Assembly: GCF_000209735.1 (NCBI RefSeq) | Contig: NC_021002.1 | Coordinates: 389,737 to 453,736, forward strand | Length of the DNA stretch: 64,000 nt | DNA from: Mycoplasmopsis fermentans PG18 | GTDB lineage: Bacteria; Bacillota_I; Bacilli_A; Mycoplasmatales; Metamycoplasmataceae | Reading direction: 5' to 3' | Shown here: piece after piece, positions 10,811-22,540 of the stretch | Layout of the letters: each line of letters starts with the position of its first letter | Numbering within the stretch: position 1 is the first letter of the stretch | Made by a program: the position numbers and the translations under genes | The notes under the pieces: generated by a model | What the model was told of the DNA's origin: nothing | The model's database searches: none | The model's input: only the letters and a program-made list of their open reading frames with translations

Positions 10811-11753
10811 ACCAGCTAATTTTTTTGAATTTGTTGGCCAAGAAAAATTAATCTATACATTAAAGACAATGATCGAGGGTTCAAGGTATCGAAAGGAGCC
10901 TCTTGATCATATTCTTTTTTATGGTCCACCAGGGACAGGAAAAACTTCTTTAGCTAGTATTTTGGCTAATGAATTAGATACCAAAATACATTATTTACAA
11001 GGTGCTCTTTTAGAAAAGAAAAGTGATATTTTAACTGTTTTTGCTAATGTTAAAGAAAATGATATCATCTTTATAGATGAAATTCATAGCATGAATAAAA
11101 ATGTTGAAGAAATTATTTATAATGCTATGGAAGATTACAAAATCGACATAATTATAGGGCCTGAGGGAAATAGTAAGGTTATGAGAATGAATCTTAAACC
11201 TTTTACTTTAATTGGCGCAACTACTAAAATTAACTTATTAACTCAGCCACTTAAAGATCGTTTTGGTTTTATCGCCAGACTTAGTCAATATAATGAAAAA
11301 GAAATAGCAAAAATATTAGAAAACAGTGAAATGGTGTTAAATATCAAAAGTGAAAGAGGAGTCATTCCTTTGATTGCAAAATATTCCAAAGGGACACCAA
11401 GAGTTGCTAATCATTTATTAAAAAGAATATTAGATTTTTCAATTCAAAATAAAGAAGATGAAATAACTAAAAAGACAACTTACTCAACATTTAAACATCT
11501 AGAATTATATGATCTTGGTTTAGGCCGAGAACACATTGAATATTTAAAAGTTTTAAACGAAACATTTGAAAATAAATTTGCTGCAATAGATTCAATTGCT
11601 GGTGTTTTAAATATTGATCGAGATATTTTAATTTATGAATTAGAACCACTCTTGCTTTATTTAAAATTAATTGCCAAAGGGCCAAGAGGACGAAAAATTA
11701 CAACAAAAGGAATAGATTATTTGCTAAAAAATAAGTTAGATATCCATTATTAG
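10791..11753 (+). CDS. ruvB: Holliday junction branch migration helicase RuvB
   Basis: A 320-residue AAA+ ATPase. It begins [15 protein letters not shown], then Walker A GPPGTGKTSLA, Walker B IIFIDEIHSM, sensor 1 LIGATTKINLL and the arginine-finger region LKDRFGF, ending with a winged-helix domain (GPRGRKITTKGIDYL). The start is taken as ATG 10791, which overlaps ruvA by 20 nt; ATG 10803 is an equally good match to family N-termini and neither has a clear ribosome binding site. The frame is open further upstream but that part lies inside ruvA and does not look like RuvB. Confidence 0.93.
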   Translation: MNSLMLRPANFFEFVGQEKLIYTLKTMIEGSRYRKEPLDHILFYGPPGTGKTSLASILANELDTKIHYLQGALLEKKSDILTVFANVKENDIIFIDEIHSMNKNVEEIIYNAMEDYKIDIIIGPEGNSKVMRMNLKPFTLIGATTKINLLTQPLKDRFGFIARLSQYNEKEIAKILENSEMVLNIKSERGVIPLIAKYSKGTPRVANHLLKRILDFSIQNKEDEITKKTTYSTFKHLELYDLGLGREHIEYLKVLNETFENKFAAIDSIAGVLNIDRDILIYELEPLLLYLKLIAKGPRGRKITTKGIDYLLKNKLDIHY

Positions 11754-11811
11754 TGAATTAATTTTATTTTATTAATATTAAAATTTATATTTGATATATA
11801 ATTGAAAAGTT

Positions 11812-14415
11812 ATGTGATATAAACTTAAGCCTTTCATGAGAAAAATCTTTAGTTGAAGCAACTGAAAAAGATGAGTTGTTTTAAGTATTACATTAATTTC
11901 CACAATCATTGCTATCGTTTGTGGAAGTCTTTTCTATATTTCTAAGAAGCCAAACTTGTCAATTGAATATGGTGGAGGTGTTGAAATCTTAGTTCAAGCA
12001 CAAAAAAATGGCAAAAAAGTTAACGATAAATATGCCAAGAATATTGCTAACACTATGGATGACCGTTTAACTGGTGGTATTGCATTTAATGGAACTACTG
12101 TTAATGTTGAAGGTGATGGGATTTTAAAAATTACTCAAAATGGTAAATTAAGTTCAAAAGAAAAAGAAGAATTAGAAAAAATTGTTTCTTCAAAACCAAA
12201 TTTAATTCTTACTGATGGCGATATGATTCCTTTATTTGTTAGAGGAAAATTTAATGAATCTAGAGAAAAAATAGATTATTCAAGAATTGAAGATTACATT
12301 CCACCTCTTAAGGAAAATGGAGCAAAATTTAAATTTATTCCACCAAGTGAAAAAGGTCGAAGTGGCTATTATGGTATAGATGTTTCTTTAAGAAATAACG
12401 CTGCCGCTGACGAATGATACAAGGCTACTGAATATATTACCAAAAATAATAAAGATCCAAAAAAAAGAAAAATATTGATGTGACTTAATCTAGATGCTTT
12501 AGTTAAATTTGCAAAAACTGAATATGCATCAGATTGAAAAGAAGCGGGAGAAAATCCATATAATTTTGTTCATATTGGTAATAAAGCGTTAAATGATAAA
12601 GGAAAACCAAACGCTTTAAAAGAATATGAGTTTAAAGGAACAAACTACTTATTAAGTGAAGCTGGTCTTAGGGAACCATTGAAAGGTACTCAATTTTTCA
12701 TTTCAGGTAGATTTAATGAAGCTCAAGCAAAAAAAACAGCAGCTAACATTAATTTTGGTTCAGCAAACTACGATTTAAAAATTTTATCTTCTAACTATAT
12801 TGAAGCAAGCAAAACCTCAAATTCATTTAGAAGTGCATTGTTAGCTGGAGCAGTTGTCTTTAGTATTATTGCAGTCTTTATGATTGTTAACTATGGATTA
12901 CTTGGTGCTTTAAGTACAATATCAATTGCTTTATATATGTTCTTAACTTTATTATTGTTCACAGTTTTACGTGGAGAATATTCACCAGTAACAATTGCTG
13001 CTTTAATTATTGGTATTGGAATTAGTGTCGACTCAAATATTATTACCTTCGAACGGCTCAAAAATGAGGTTTATGCAGGTGATAGGCTGAAGAAGGCTAT
13101 GAAGAATGCAAATCATAGGACATTAGGTTCAATTTTAGATGCAAATATCTTAACTTTATTGATTTCATTTGTTCTATTCTTCTTTGGTACTTCAACTATT
13201 AAAGGCTTCAGTATTTCACTTGTATTCTCAGTTACATTCATCTTAATTGTTATGCTTATATTTACTAGAGGTTTAAGTGTATTGCTAGTAAATACAGGCG
13301 CATTCGACAAAAAACTGTGACTTCTTGGAATTAGACAAAAGAAAATATTAGCCCCTAAAAAAGAAAATAAATTTAACAAATTTGATTTTGTTAAAAATTC
13401 AAAATGATTTGGAATTGGTTCATTAATATTTATTGTTGCAGGAATTATTGTTTTTGCAGTATTTGCTGGAATTAATAAAGATTTCTGAGCAGGATTCAAC
13501 AGATCTATGGAATTTGGTGGCGGAGTTAGAATTTCTATTGAAAGTGCTAATAGTGCTTATGTTAATAGTGATATTTTGGACATTCAAAACAAATTTATGG
13601 CTCATATGAATAAATGAGGAATTGATCCGAATAAAATTACATTCCAAATAGTGCCTATGGATTTAGGCAATGGGAACTTCAAACTTCAAATTGAAACTTC
13701 TCAAGACTTAAGTAATGTTTTAAGTAAAATTGAAAGTGATGTTGCAACATTCGTTTCTTCAGGAAACAAACCTAGATTTATAGCATATGCAATTTCAACT
13801 TCGCGTGCTTTTGACTTACTTAAATACTCAATGATTGCTATAGCTGGAGCATTCCTTGTTGTTATTGTATATACCTTTATTAGATTTAAATGAACTTATT
13901 CAATTGCAGCAGTATTTGGCTTATTACATGATGTTTTAATGTCAATAGCATTTATTGTTGTAGCTAGATTGCAACTTTCACCAATTATGATTGCTGCATT
14001 ATTATCAATTACAGCCTTTTCAATAAACGATACTATTATTGTTTTTGAAAGAATTAAAGAAACAATTAATACTCAATATCATGGTGTTTTCTTATCAAAA
14101 GCATTAATTAAAGAAATTGCAAACAACGCAATTAAAGATACATTCAAACGTAGTTTATACACAACATTAACCACTGTAGTATCAATTCTTGTTTTATTAA
14201 TGTTTGGTAATGCTACTGATTTATCATTCAATATTGTTATGATATTTGGACTTGTTGTTGGTTCATATAGCTCAATCTTTATTTGTACATGACTTTGAAT
14301 TAAACTTGAAACTAAACGTCAACTTTGTATCAAAAAACGTGCAGATAATAGCTACTGAGTTTTATCTGGATCAGAAGAACAATTATTCCAAGGTATTAAT
14401 GATTTTACAGCTTAA
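11812..14415 (+). CDS. secDF: Protein translocase SecD-SecF fusion
   Basis: An 867-residue fusion of SecD and SecF, which use the proton-motive force to pull secreted proteins through SecYEG. SecD: first membrane helix (~20-43), then YGGGVEILVQA, a large outer domain, and five more helices with GIGISVDSNIITFERL (~400-420). SecF: helix near residue 540, MEFGGGVRIS (~565), and SINDTIIVFERIKETI (~740-755) in its helix bundle. Several TGA Trp codons split the frame. The ATG at 11812 is 58 nt after ruvB and is chosen because it includes the first membrane helix. A terminator follows. Confidence 0.92.
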
Positions 14416-14421
14416 AAAGAG

Positions 14422-14444
14422 ACAGGCTAAAGCCTGTTTTTTAT
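14422..14444 (+). terminator. Terminator of secDF
   Basis: ACAGGCT (14422-14428) and AGCCTGT (14431-14437) with a tight AA loop, then a T run. Confidence 0.85.
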
Positions 14445-14519
14445 TTGCCTTCTTATAAAAAATGCTTTTATTTTTATAATTTTTTTATAAAATTATAAGG
14501 CACACCAATAAGGAGAAAT

Positions 14520-15371
14520 ATGTTTTATTTAATTAAAAAAACAAAAGGAATTTCATCATTTTCTTGTATAAAAACATTTGCTAAAAAAATGAATATTAAA
14601 AAAATAGGACACAGCGGAACACTTGATCCCTTAGCCTCTGGCTTATTGTTATGTGCTAGTGAAGATGACACAAAATTAATACCTTATATTAGCCATAAAA
14701 GTAAAACATATATCAGTAAAATAATTTTTGGTAAACATACTTCTACATATGATTCTGAAGGTGAAATTACTAACACTTCAGAAGTCAAAATTAAGGAAGA
14801 AGATTTAGAAAAAATCAACAAATGATTTTTAAATCAAAAAAGCCAAATACCTCCTATTTATAGTGCAAAAAAGATAAATGGTGTTCGTAGTTATAATTTA
14901 GCTAGAAATGGCCAAAAGGTTGAGTTAAACACTCAAAAAATAGAAGTTTTTAACTCAAAAATTTTAAATTTTGATTATCAAAAACAAGAGTTAACTATTG
15001 AGTTAGAAGTTTCTTTTGGAACATATATTCGTTCCTTAGCAAATGATGTTGGAATAGCATTCAATACTTATTCCTACATGTCAGAATTAGAAAGAATTAA
15101 AATAGGCAAACTAGCTTTAAGTAATACCAAAAATGAATATGAGCAAATTGAAATAAATAACTTATTTGATCTTGACTTTTATAATGCAACAGATAGTGAA
15201 ATTGAATCTCTTAAAAAAGGTCAAGTTATTAACGCTAACAAAAAATTAAAAGACAATAAATATTTATTAATTAATAAAACAAAAGATCAAAACCTAATAT
15301 TAGGAATTTTAGAATTAAAAAATAACAATTTAAAAGTTGTTAAATTATTTGGCAACCGATTAGAGGAGTAA
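14520..15371 (+). CDS. truB: tRNA pseudouridine-55 synthase
   Basis: A 283-residue TruB. The catalytic aspartate is in GHSGTLDPLASGLL (residues ~32-45). Further marks are the KTY region (SHKSKTYISKIIFGKHTSTYDSEG), PPIYSAKKING and SFGTYIRSLANDVG, all in family order. It makes the universal pseudouridine 55 in the T loop of tRNA. AAGGAG precedes the ATG at 14520. The gene runs into the HAD hydrolase with a 2-nt gap: its stop codon lies right behind the GAGGAG ribosome binding site of the next gene, so the two are coupled. Confidence 0.93.
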
Positions 15372-15373
15372 TT

Positions 15374-16216
15374 ATGAAAAAAGAAGAATTAAAAGAAAAT
15401 ATTAAATTAGCTGCTTTCGATATTGATGGCACAATTTTACCTTATGCTCAACCAGAATTCAGCAATAATATTGAATTAATGTTTAAAAAACTAGAAGAAT
15501 CAAACATTAAATCAGCTCTAGCCACAGCTAGGGAATTTGTTACTATTGGTAAATTAATGAACAAAGCTTCTAACCTTGATTATTTTATTGGCGCTAATGG
15601 TGCTTTTGTTTATGACTGCAAACACAAAGATTTAATTTTTGAACGCACAATTAAATTTGAAGACTTCAAAATTCTTTATGAATTCTTTAACAAATATATT
15701 ACCTGTGAAGGATTCACGATAATGGATCGTAATTATGGTTGATATTCACCAAAAATGAATATTAATACATGATTCTTATCACCTCATCAAGCCAAAATGA
15801 AACCAGTTGATTATGATGCTGTGGAAAAAGACCACCTTCATGTCATAACTATTACAGCTAAAGACATTAAAAGCACAAATGATTGTGCTAAAAAAGCAAA
15901 AGAATTAATTGAAAAATACAACATGGATTTAGAAGTTAATTCACAATGAGCAACTGGTGTTTTTGTTAGTCCTAAAGGAATAACCAAATCACACACTTTA
16001 GATTGATTAGCTAAATATTTAAAACTAGATTCTAAAAAGAATTTAATTGCTTTTGGCGACAGTTCAAATGACTATGAAATGATTCGAGATGCAGCTTATG
16101 GTGTTACTATGGAAAAAGCAAGTGAATACTTAAAAGCTGTGGCTAATGATGTAGCTCTTGATCCAACATCTGATGGAGCTTACTTTAAACTAAAAGAATT
16201 AGACTTAATTAAATAA
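15374..16216 (+). CDS. HAD-superfamily hydrolase, Cof type
   Basis: A 280-residue HAD phosphatase. Motif I is FDIDGTIL (nucleophile Asp and acid/base Asp), motif II SALATAR, and motif IV GDSSNDYEMI, with a C2-type cap between, which is the Cof/YidA arrangement that removes phosphate from small sugars or nucleotides. The exact substrate cannot be told. Several Trp codons are TGA. Located between truB and ribF in a tight + strand group with a GAGGAG site. Confidence 0.87.
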
Positions 16217-16235
16217 TTTAATTTATAATTGAAAT

Positions 16236-17108
16236 ATGTCTTTAAAAGTTTATACATTTGATAATATTCCTAAATTTCAAAAACCTATTTTCATAATAGG
16301 CTCTTTTGAATCATTCCATTTAGGTCATTATAAACTTTTAGAAAAAGCTCGTGAATTAGCAAAAGAAAGTGAAAAAGAAAGAGACATTGTTTTAGTTTAT
16401 TTTGAAGATATTGAGAATTTATCTAAAACAAAAAACTTAATTTTTTCAGATGCAAAAAACCGCGTTCAAGAGTTTGCAAATTTAAAAATAAATTTTGCTA
16501 TAAGCCTGTTTTATAGTCAAATTAGTCATTTAAGTGCCCAAGATTTTATTGATAAATTAATAGCAAATCAAGATGATTATTCTTTTGTAATTGGTGAAGA
16601 ATTTAAATTTGGCTTTAAACGTTCAGGCAATGTTCAATTCTTAGAAAATCATTACAATAAAGATAAAGTTTTTGCTCAAGAAGTTGTGAGATTAAAAAAC
16701 AAACAAAAGATTTCAACTTCATATTTAAAAGAATTAATTGAATTTGGAGACATTGATTTACTTAACACTATCAACATGTTTCCTTATAGTTTTAGTGCTA
16801 AATTTTCAACTATTGAAAATAAAATTGAATTAAAAAAACATGAACTTTTAATTCCGCTAAGACAAGGTATTTATGCAGTTTTAGTTGAATTAAATAATTA
16901 CAATTATTATGCATTAATGCAAGTTAATTTTGACACTAAATATTTCATTGAATTCTTAGATTTTAAAATCAAAGAAAACCAAAACATTGATGCTCGAATT
17001 AAAGTTTTAAAAGCGATTAGATTCTTTAGAAATAAAGAACTAGAATCAATTAATGAACAAAACAAATTAAATGCCAAAAGCATACTTTTAGATCTTAATA
17101 ATAATTAG
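16236..17108 (+). CDS. ribF: FAD synthetase (RibF-like), kinase half degenerate
   Basis: A 290-residue protein. The N-terminal half is a RibF nucleotidyltransferase: GSFESFHLGHYKLL carries the HxGH site, FKFGFKRSGN is the flavin loop, and QKISTSYLKELI matches the ISSTxIR-like motif. The C-terminal half occupies the riboflavin kinase position but lacks the GxPTAN-type kinase motif, so the protein probably makes FAD from FMN and may not phosphorylate riboflavin. The ATG at 16236 lies 19 nt after the HAD gene with only a weak ribosome binding site. Confidence 0.75.
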   Translation: MSLKVYTFDNIPKFQKPIFIIGSFESFHLGHYKLLEKARELAKESEKERDIVLVYFEDIENLSKTKNLIFSDAKNRVQEFANLKINFAISLFYSQISHLSAQDFIDKLIANQDDYSFVIGEEFKFGFKRSGNVQFLENHYNKDKVFAQEVVRLKNKQKISTSYLKELIEFGDIDLLNTINMFPYSFSAKFSTIENKIELKKHELLIPLRQGIYAVLVELNNYNYYALMQVNFDTKYFIEFLDFKIKENQNIDARIKVLKAIRFFRNKELESINEQNKLNAKSILLDLNNN

Positions 17109-17217
17109 TAAAAAAACAAATTACTTTTATTTTGCATTACTTTTTGCATCTAAAATAAATATTTGGTTTTTTATTTTTATTTATTATAATAATAAATATT
17201 TATTTAAGAGGAGAACT

Positions 17218-18196
17218 ATGGCTGTTGGAATTATTGCTGAATATAATCCATTTCACAATGGACATATTAAACAAATAAACTGAGTTAAAGAACATTTTCC
17301 AGGTGAAAAAATTGTTGTTGTTATGAGTGATAAATTTAGCCAACGTGGAGAATTAACAGTTGTTCCTTTTAGTATTAGAAAAAAATATGCAAAAAAATAT
17401 GGTGTCAATAAAGTAATTAAATTGAAATTTGAAGAAACTGTGCAAGCAGCTCATATTTTTGCATACAATGCTGTAATGAAACTTTACAAAGCTAAAGTTG
17501 ACAAAATTGTTTTTGGTAGTGAAAGTAACAATCCAGATTCAATGCTTTATTGCGCTAAAGTTATGAAAGAAAAACATAATGAATTTTCTTTTGCTTTATT
17601 GCAAAAAATGAAAAAATCAGGTTTAAGTTATCCTAAAGCAGTTAGTGAAGTTATGAAAGAATTAGTTGGCGAAAGTTTTGAAATGCCAAATGATATCTTA
17701 GGTTTTGAATACATAAAAGTTATAGTATATAATAATTTGCCAATTAAGATTTATACATTAAGAAGAGAAGTTGGTTATCATTCGGATAAAGTTGTAGATG
17801 AATTTGCCTCAGCTTCATATTTAAGAAAACTTATTTATCAAGGTCAAGATATTAGAGCTTATAGTCCAATGACTTTTAAAAAAGTACCAAGAACTACAGC
17901 TTCACTATATTGAAAATTTCAAAAAATAATGAATCATACTTCACTTAAGAAAATCAAAAGAATACCTTTAATTTCAGAAGGTATTGAAAACTTACTTAAG
18001 AAAAATATTACTTATCCAACTTATGAATCATTTGTGAAGCATGTACTTCAAAAAGATATACAGCTCAAGAATCCAAAGAATAATAGCTTGAATTTTAAAT
18101 AGAAAGTGAAAGAAAACTTCAAATCGAAAAGTTAAAAAAATTATTAAAATTCATAAAAAAGAAGAAACACAAAATATTGAATCAAAGAGTAGATAA
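17218..18196 (+). pseudogene. tmcAL: tRNA(Met) cytidine acetate ligase TmcAL (YlbM), 3' end frameshifted
   Basis: The first ~275 codons are intact: GIIAEYNPFHNGHIKQI (nucleotidyltransferase HxGH site), VVVMSDKFSQRGE and the FASASYLRKLI region mark the TmcAL/YlbM family, which acetylates C34 of elongator tRNA-Met. In frame the protein ends at 18102. Yet the conserved C-terminal signature continues in two other frames: TSKRYT from 18045 and SRIQRIIAWIL from about 18062, up to a stop at 18194-18196. Two missing single bases (near 18044 and 18060) would restore SKRYTxSRIQR. Either the gene is decaying or the sequence has errors. GAGGAG precedes the ATG. Confidence 0.7.
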
Positions 18197-18281
18197 AATT
18201 AATTTTTCTTTTTTATTGCATTTATTTTTTTAATTAGGAAATTCTAATAAAATTAAAGTATATTCAAGTAGAAGGAGTTTT

Positions 18282-20825
18282 ATGGACTCAACAAATAAGA
18301 AAAAAATCCTTGAAGTCCAAGGATTAAAAAAATATTTTTTTAACAACAACAAAATCAATAAAGCAGTTGATAATGTTAGCTTCAATTTATATGAAGGCCA
18401 AATTTTAGGTTTAATTGGTGAAAGTGGAAGTGGTAAAACCACTGTTGGAAGATCAATAGCAAAACTATATGATGATTTTCAAGGCCTTTTATTAGTTGAT
18501 GGTAAATTAATTAACAATAAAAAAATGAGTGAAAGTGATCGTAAATTTTTAAGAAAAAATATTCAAATGATTTTTCAAAATCCTAAAAACTCATTGGATG
18601 AACAAAAAAGTATTTATTCAATTTTAAAAGAATCGTTGATAGCTAATAATATTTTAAAAATCAAAACAAAAGAAATCTTTAAAAATTGAAAAAACATCAA
18701 AGAAATATTTGATGCAGATTTTTTATTAAAATATCGTACTTTGCAAAAAGAAGGGCTTAACTCTATAAACTGTTTAGCTCAAGATTTTATTAATGAATGA
18801 GAAACAAATCAAAAAAGATTTGAAACAAGTGATTCGCTATTACCTGTTGATTTATTTAAAAATATTTATTCATATTTTGAAGAAAAACAAGATTTACAAA
18901 TTCAAATAATTGATAACTTACATAAAGATATTAATCAATTGTTAGAATTCTATGAACAAAAACAAATTGACTATACTAATGGTAATTTTCCTTTTGGCAT
19001 ATTTGACTTTATTGAATTAGAAAACGAAAGAAAAAAAGCTTTAATTTTAACTAAAATGTCAAAAGAAAATTATGAATCAATGCAATTAATTGATAACTTA
19101 AATAATGAAATGAAAAACATTAAAAAAGAGTTTTGAGATCATCAAAAAGAAAATGAAATTTTACTTAAAAATTATCAAGAAGAATTCAAATCTGAAATCA
19201 AAAATTATGAATTTGAAATGAATAATACTTTAGATGAAGAATTATACAAATTTGACTATAAAAAAGCTTTTTTAGCAAAAATGCAAATTGATTTATTAAA
19301 TAAAAATAAGAAGCTAATTAACAACTTATTAGTTAAAGATATTAAAGAACTTATTTATGATTTAAAAAACTATAATTTAGATTTTTTTAATAAGTATTTC
19401 CAACCACTTGAATTTAACAAAAAAATCAAAGAAAATATGCAATCAACTTATGAAACATATTACGAATTTGATTTCAATAAATACATAATCAGAAGTAATT
19501 TGAATTTAACTCAATATGAAGAAAAAATTGACCACATTAAAAAATTAATTTCTAAGCAAATGATTCTATCTAAAAATGCCGGTGATGTTAAAAATTCAAT
19601 TGAATATTTAAATGAGTTGAAAACAAAAATAGAAAAAATTGATCTTGAATTTGAAGATAAACTTGTAAATCATAAAGAAGAAACACTTAAAAAAGTGAAA
19701 CAAGTTGAAACTGAATTAGATGAAAAAGAAAAAATTAATAATGTTTTAAAAATCAGGCAATCTAATTTTTATCAAAATTATTCAGACATCAAATTACTTA
19801 AACTTTTCAATACTTTTTTAGCTAATTGACTTGCAAAAAGTAATAAGAATGAAAAAGTTGAAAATACAAATTATGCAAATAATTTACAAAATAAATTAAA
19901 AGATAAAATTTTAACCTTAAAAGCATTAAATATAGAAATTAGCCAATTACAAGAAGACTTAAAAACTGTTAAAGAATTTATGGGATTAAGTCATAAAAAC
20001 TCAAAAAGTTTTTTTGGAGTTTTCAAAGACTTTTTTACTAATCAAAAAATAAAAAGAAATGTTAAAGAATTATTATGCAAAAACATAATTTATAAAGCTT
20101 TAGAAGATGTCGGATTACTTAAACAATTTGCTTACCGTTATCCACATGAATTCTCAGGTGGTCAATTACAAAGAGTTGCAATAGCTAGAGCCTTAATTGT
20201 TGAACCTAAAATAATTATTGCTGATGAACCTATTGCTTCACTAGACATTTCAATTCAAGCACAAGTAGTTAACTTGCTTAAAGAACTATGCGAAAAAAGA
20301 AACATTGGAGTTATCTTTATAGCTCATGATCTTTCGATGATTGAATATTTAGCTGATGAAGTGCAAATTATGCATCATGGTAAATTTGTTGAAGGCGGTA
20401 AAACCAATATTATCTACAAAAAACCAATGCACCCTTATACTCAAAACTTATTTGCCTCAATTCCTAGAGTTGAAAATGCTAATAAAAAATTTATCAACCA
20501 AGACTTTGAAGCTAAATATCTCGAAGAACAAAAATTTTCTAATACAACTGATTTATACCTAATTGAGCCAAATCACTATTTATATGGAACTAGAAATCAA
20601 GTGCTCAAGTGAATTGAAAAATATAATTTAGTTAATCCGGTTTTAGCTCAAGAATTAGAATATCAAAAGATAGCTAAAAACACAAAAGATTCACCTTTTG
20701 ATGGACTTAATGAAATACCTGAAGGTGTTGATTACACTCAAGTTATGGATATTAGTATGTTCACTTCTGAAATTAAAGTTTCAAAAACAACTTTCGATTT
20801 AAACAAAAAAAGTAAGGAAAAATAA
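18282..20825 (+). CDS. oppF: Oligopeptide ABC transporter ATPase OppF-like, with giant insertion
   Basis: An 847-residue ATPase, close in length to the ~850-residue OppF of M. genitalium. Walker A GESGSGKTTVG (~45-56), Q-loop MIFQNPKNSLDEQ (~97-110), then about 460 residues of Lys/Glu-rich, coiled-coil-forming sequence, followed by the signature [15 protein letters not shown] (~623), Walker B IIIADEPIASLD and the H-loop IAHDLSM. The Opp-type ending HPYTQNLFASIPR supports peptide transport. No OppB, OppC, OppD or OppA is adjacent in this window, so its partners are elsewhere. AAGGAG precedes the ATG. TGA Trp codons fragment the frame. Confidence 0.83.
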
Positions 20826-20864
20826 TGCTTAAGCTTTTTTTTACAAGTCAGCATTATTTTCTTT
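20819..20864 (+). terminator. Terminator of oppF
   Basis: AAATAATGCT (20819-20828) pairs with AGCATTATTT (20850-20859); the stem overlaps the oppF stop and is followed by T-rich sequence. Confidence 0.65.
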
Positions 20865-20873
20865 CAAATTTTT

Positions 20874-21277
20874 TTAATTTTGCTCGTTAGCAAATTCTTT
20901 GTATTTACTATCAACATCTTGAACTTTGTTATGAATATCTTCATACCATTTTTCAAATTCTTTACGATATATTGATGAAATAAAAATATGACCATTGCAT
21001 TTTTTTGATTAATAATATCAATTTTGTTTATATTTTCTAAAAATTAATAATTAGCTCATTTTTAAAAAGTATGAAAATTAATTCTAAATTTTTTGAATTC
21101 ATTTTTTTCTAGATCGCTTTTGCTATTAATAGTTTTTAGAAATGTTTTAAGATAACTTTTTTCCTTGTTATATTCTTCTTTAACAACTAAAATTGGCTTA
21201 CAACTAGCAGCCAAAACTGGAGTTAATAAAGCAAGTGAACTAATTGTATCTAAAATCAATTTTCTTATTCTCTTCAT
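20874..21277 (-). pseudogene. Lipoprotein gene remnant
   Basis: An ATG at 21277 starts a 71-residue lipoprotein beginning MKRIRKLILDTISSLALLT and a lipobox VLAASC, stopping at 21062. Downstream on the same strand another frame carries a further coding-like piece (IYRKEFEKWYEDIHNKVQDV, ending at 20874), including a TGG Trp codon. The two pieces look like one ancestral ~130-residue lipoprotein broken by indels. Its size and N-terminus are like the small lipoprotein at 22118-22540. No function can be assigned. Confidence 0.5.
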
Positions 21278-21311
21278 ACTTCTATCATAGCAAATATAAT
21301 AATAAAGGGAA

Positions 21312-21328
21312 ATTTGATATTATCAAAT
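21312..21328. promoter_or_regulatory. Small inverted repeat, possible operator
   Basis: ATTTGAT-ATT-ATCAAAT, a 7-bp inverted repeat lying between the divergent lipoprotein remnant and the membrane protein gene at 21374. Confidence 0.3.
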
Positions 21329-21373
21329 GCAAAAAATACTTGTTATAATTAATAAATCACAATAAGGAGAATT

Positions 21374-22114
21374 ATGCCAATTTGAGGTCAAATATTATTA
21401 GTACTTTTTTCATCAATATTTTTATCAACAATTTTTGTTGTTTTAACATATAAATTCTTTTTGCCATTAAGCACTATAATTTCCACATTTGCTAAGAATT
21501 TTTTAAATAAAAAAGTTAATATAAAGCAAGACATTTTAGAATCTTTTTATTTTAAAAACAACAAAAATAGAAAAATCTTTGTTTCATTAACAATCGTTTC
21601 AATGTTAATTACCTTTTTATTGGTTTTTTTACCAATTTTTGTTAGTTTAAATAATTATATTTATTTGCCTTTAATAATTGTTTTTTTAAGTTGTTCAACT
21701 ATTTTTGCTTTTGTTTATTACGCTTTTTCTTATGCTACAGTTCGATTACAAGAATGAATTGAATCAAATAAAGGATATGAAGAAGAATTTACTTTTTATA
21801 ATAAAGCATATGAATATCAAATCGATTTTTTTGATTTTGATTTAAATAGTGCAAAATATATGGTTGTCGAATCAAATAATTTATTGCCGGCTTTAAAAGT
21901 TAAACATTTTATTAGCTTTAAAAAGTTACAAAAAATATACAAAAAAACACTTCATATTCAACTTTTAGAAAATGAATGTTACCTTTATTCATTGATTAAT
22001 ACTGATCATTGTTTTATTAAAAAAACCAAGGTCAAAAATATACAATATTTTGCCCTATTGCAAGATTTTATAGAGAAATTTAAAAAAGTAAGAGCTTTCT
22101 TAAATTTAAATTAG
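21374..22114 (+). CDS. Hypothetical membrane protein
   Basis: A 246-residue protein of no recognised family. It has an N-terminal membrane helix (about residues 5-30, with a TGA Trp at codon 4), two further helices around residues 75-98 and 103-125, and then a soluble, charged domain of about 110 residues (EEEFTFYNKAYEYQIDFFDF, with HCFIKKTKVKNI near the end). AAGGAG lies 8 nt before the ATG. It is convergent with the small lipoprotein gene and shares a terminator with it. Confidence 0.7.
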
Positions 22115-22127
22115 CCCTTACTTTTTT
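22082..22127. terminator. Bidirectional terminator overlapping two gene ends
   Basis: AAAAAAGTAAG (22082-22092) pairs with CTTACTTTTTT (22117-22127). It covers the last codons of both convergent genes and supplies a T run on each strand. Confidence 0.7.
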
Positions 22128-22540
22128 AAATAAAAATCTCACAATTCTTGTGTCATTTTGTCATCACAATTTTCATCATTACCATTTTTTAAAATATATT
22201 CATATCAATTTTTATGCAATTGTTGAAAACTTTGAAGTAATCTTGTTGCATATTGATATATTTTTCTATTTCTTAGTGATACTGGACCAGGTTTTAAAGT
22301 ATCTACTTGAACAATATATTTAGAAAAATTCACTAAACTTTCTCTTAATTCTTCATATTTTTCTTCTTGAATATCTTTTTTATTTTCAAATTCTTTGACA
22401 CATTCTTTTGATTTCACTATCTCATTATTGAATTTATTTTCAATAGCTTTTAAATTGCAGCCACTTGCTGAAATAGTCATTGAAATTGGAATAGCAAAAG
22501 AAGAAACAATTAAAATATTTTTGATTTTTTTTCTTTGCAT
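22118..22540 (-). CDS. Small lipoprotein, unknown function
   Basis: A 140-residue protein with a basic N-terminus (MQRKKIKN), a hydrophobic signal and the lipobox ISASGC, so it should be lipidated and exposed on the outer face of the single membrane. The rest is helical and charged (FNNEIVKSKECVKEFENKKD). The frame continues past two TGA Trp codons to a stop at 22118. No family is recognised. AAGG precedes the ATG. Confidence 0.7.

Noticed and set aside
13113..13499. Minus-strand 128-codon ORF
   Set aside because: Lies wholly against secDF, whose motifs are on the + strand; a shadow.
14850..14870. CCTATTTATAGTGCAAAA in truB
   Set aside because: It encodes the conserved TruB motif PPIYSAKK, so the resemblance is due to coding.
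16505..16523. CCTGTTTTATAGTCAAATT in ribF
   Set aside because: Only the first 14 bases match and it is inside a conserved coding region.
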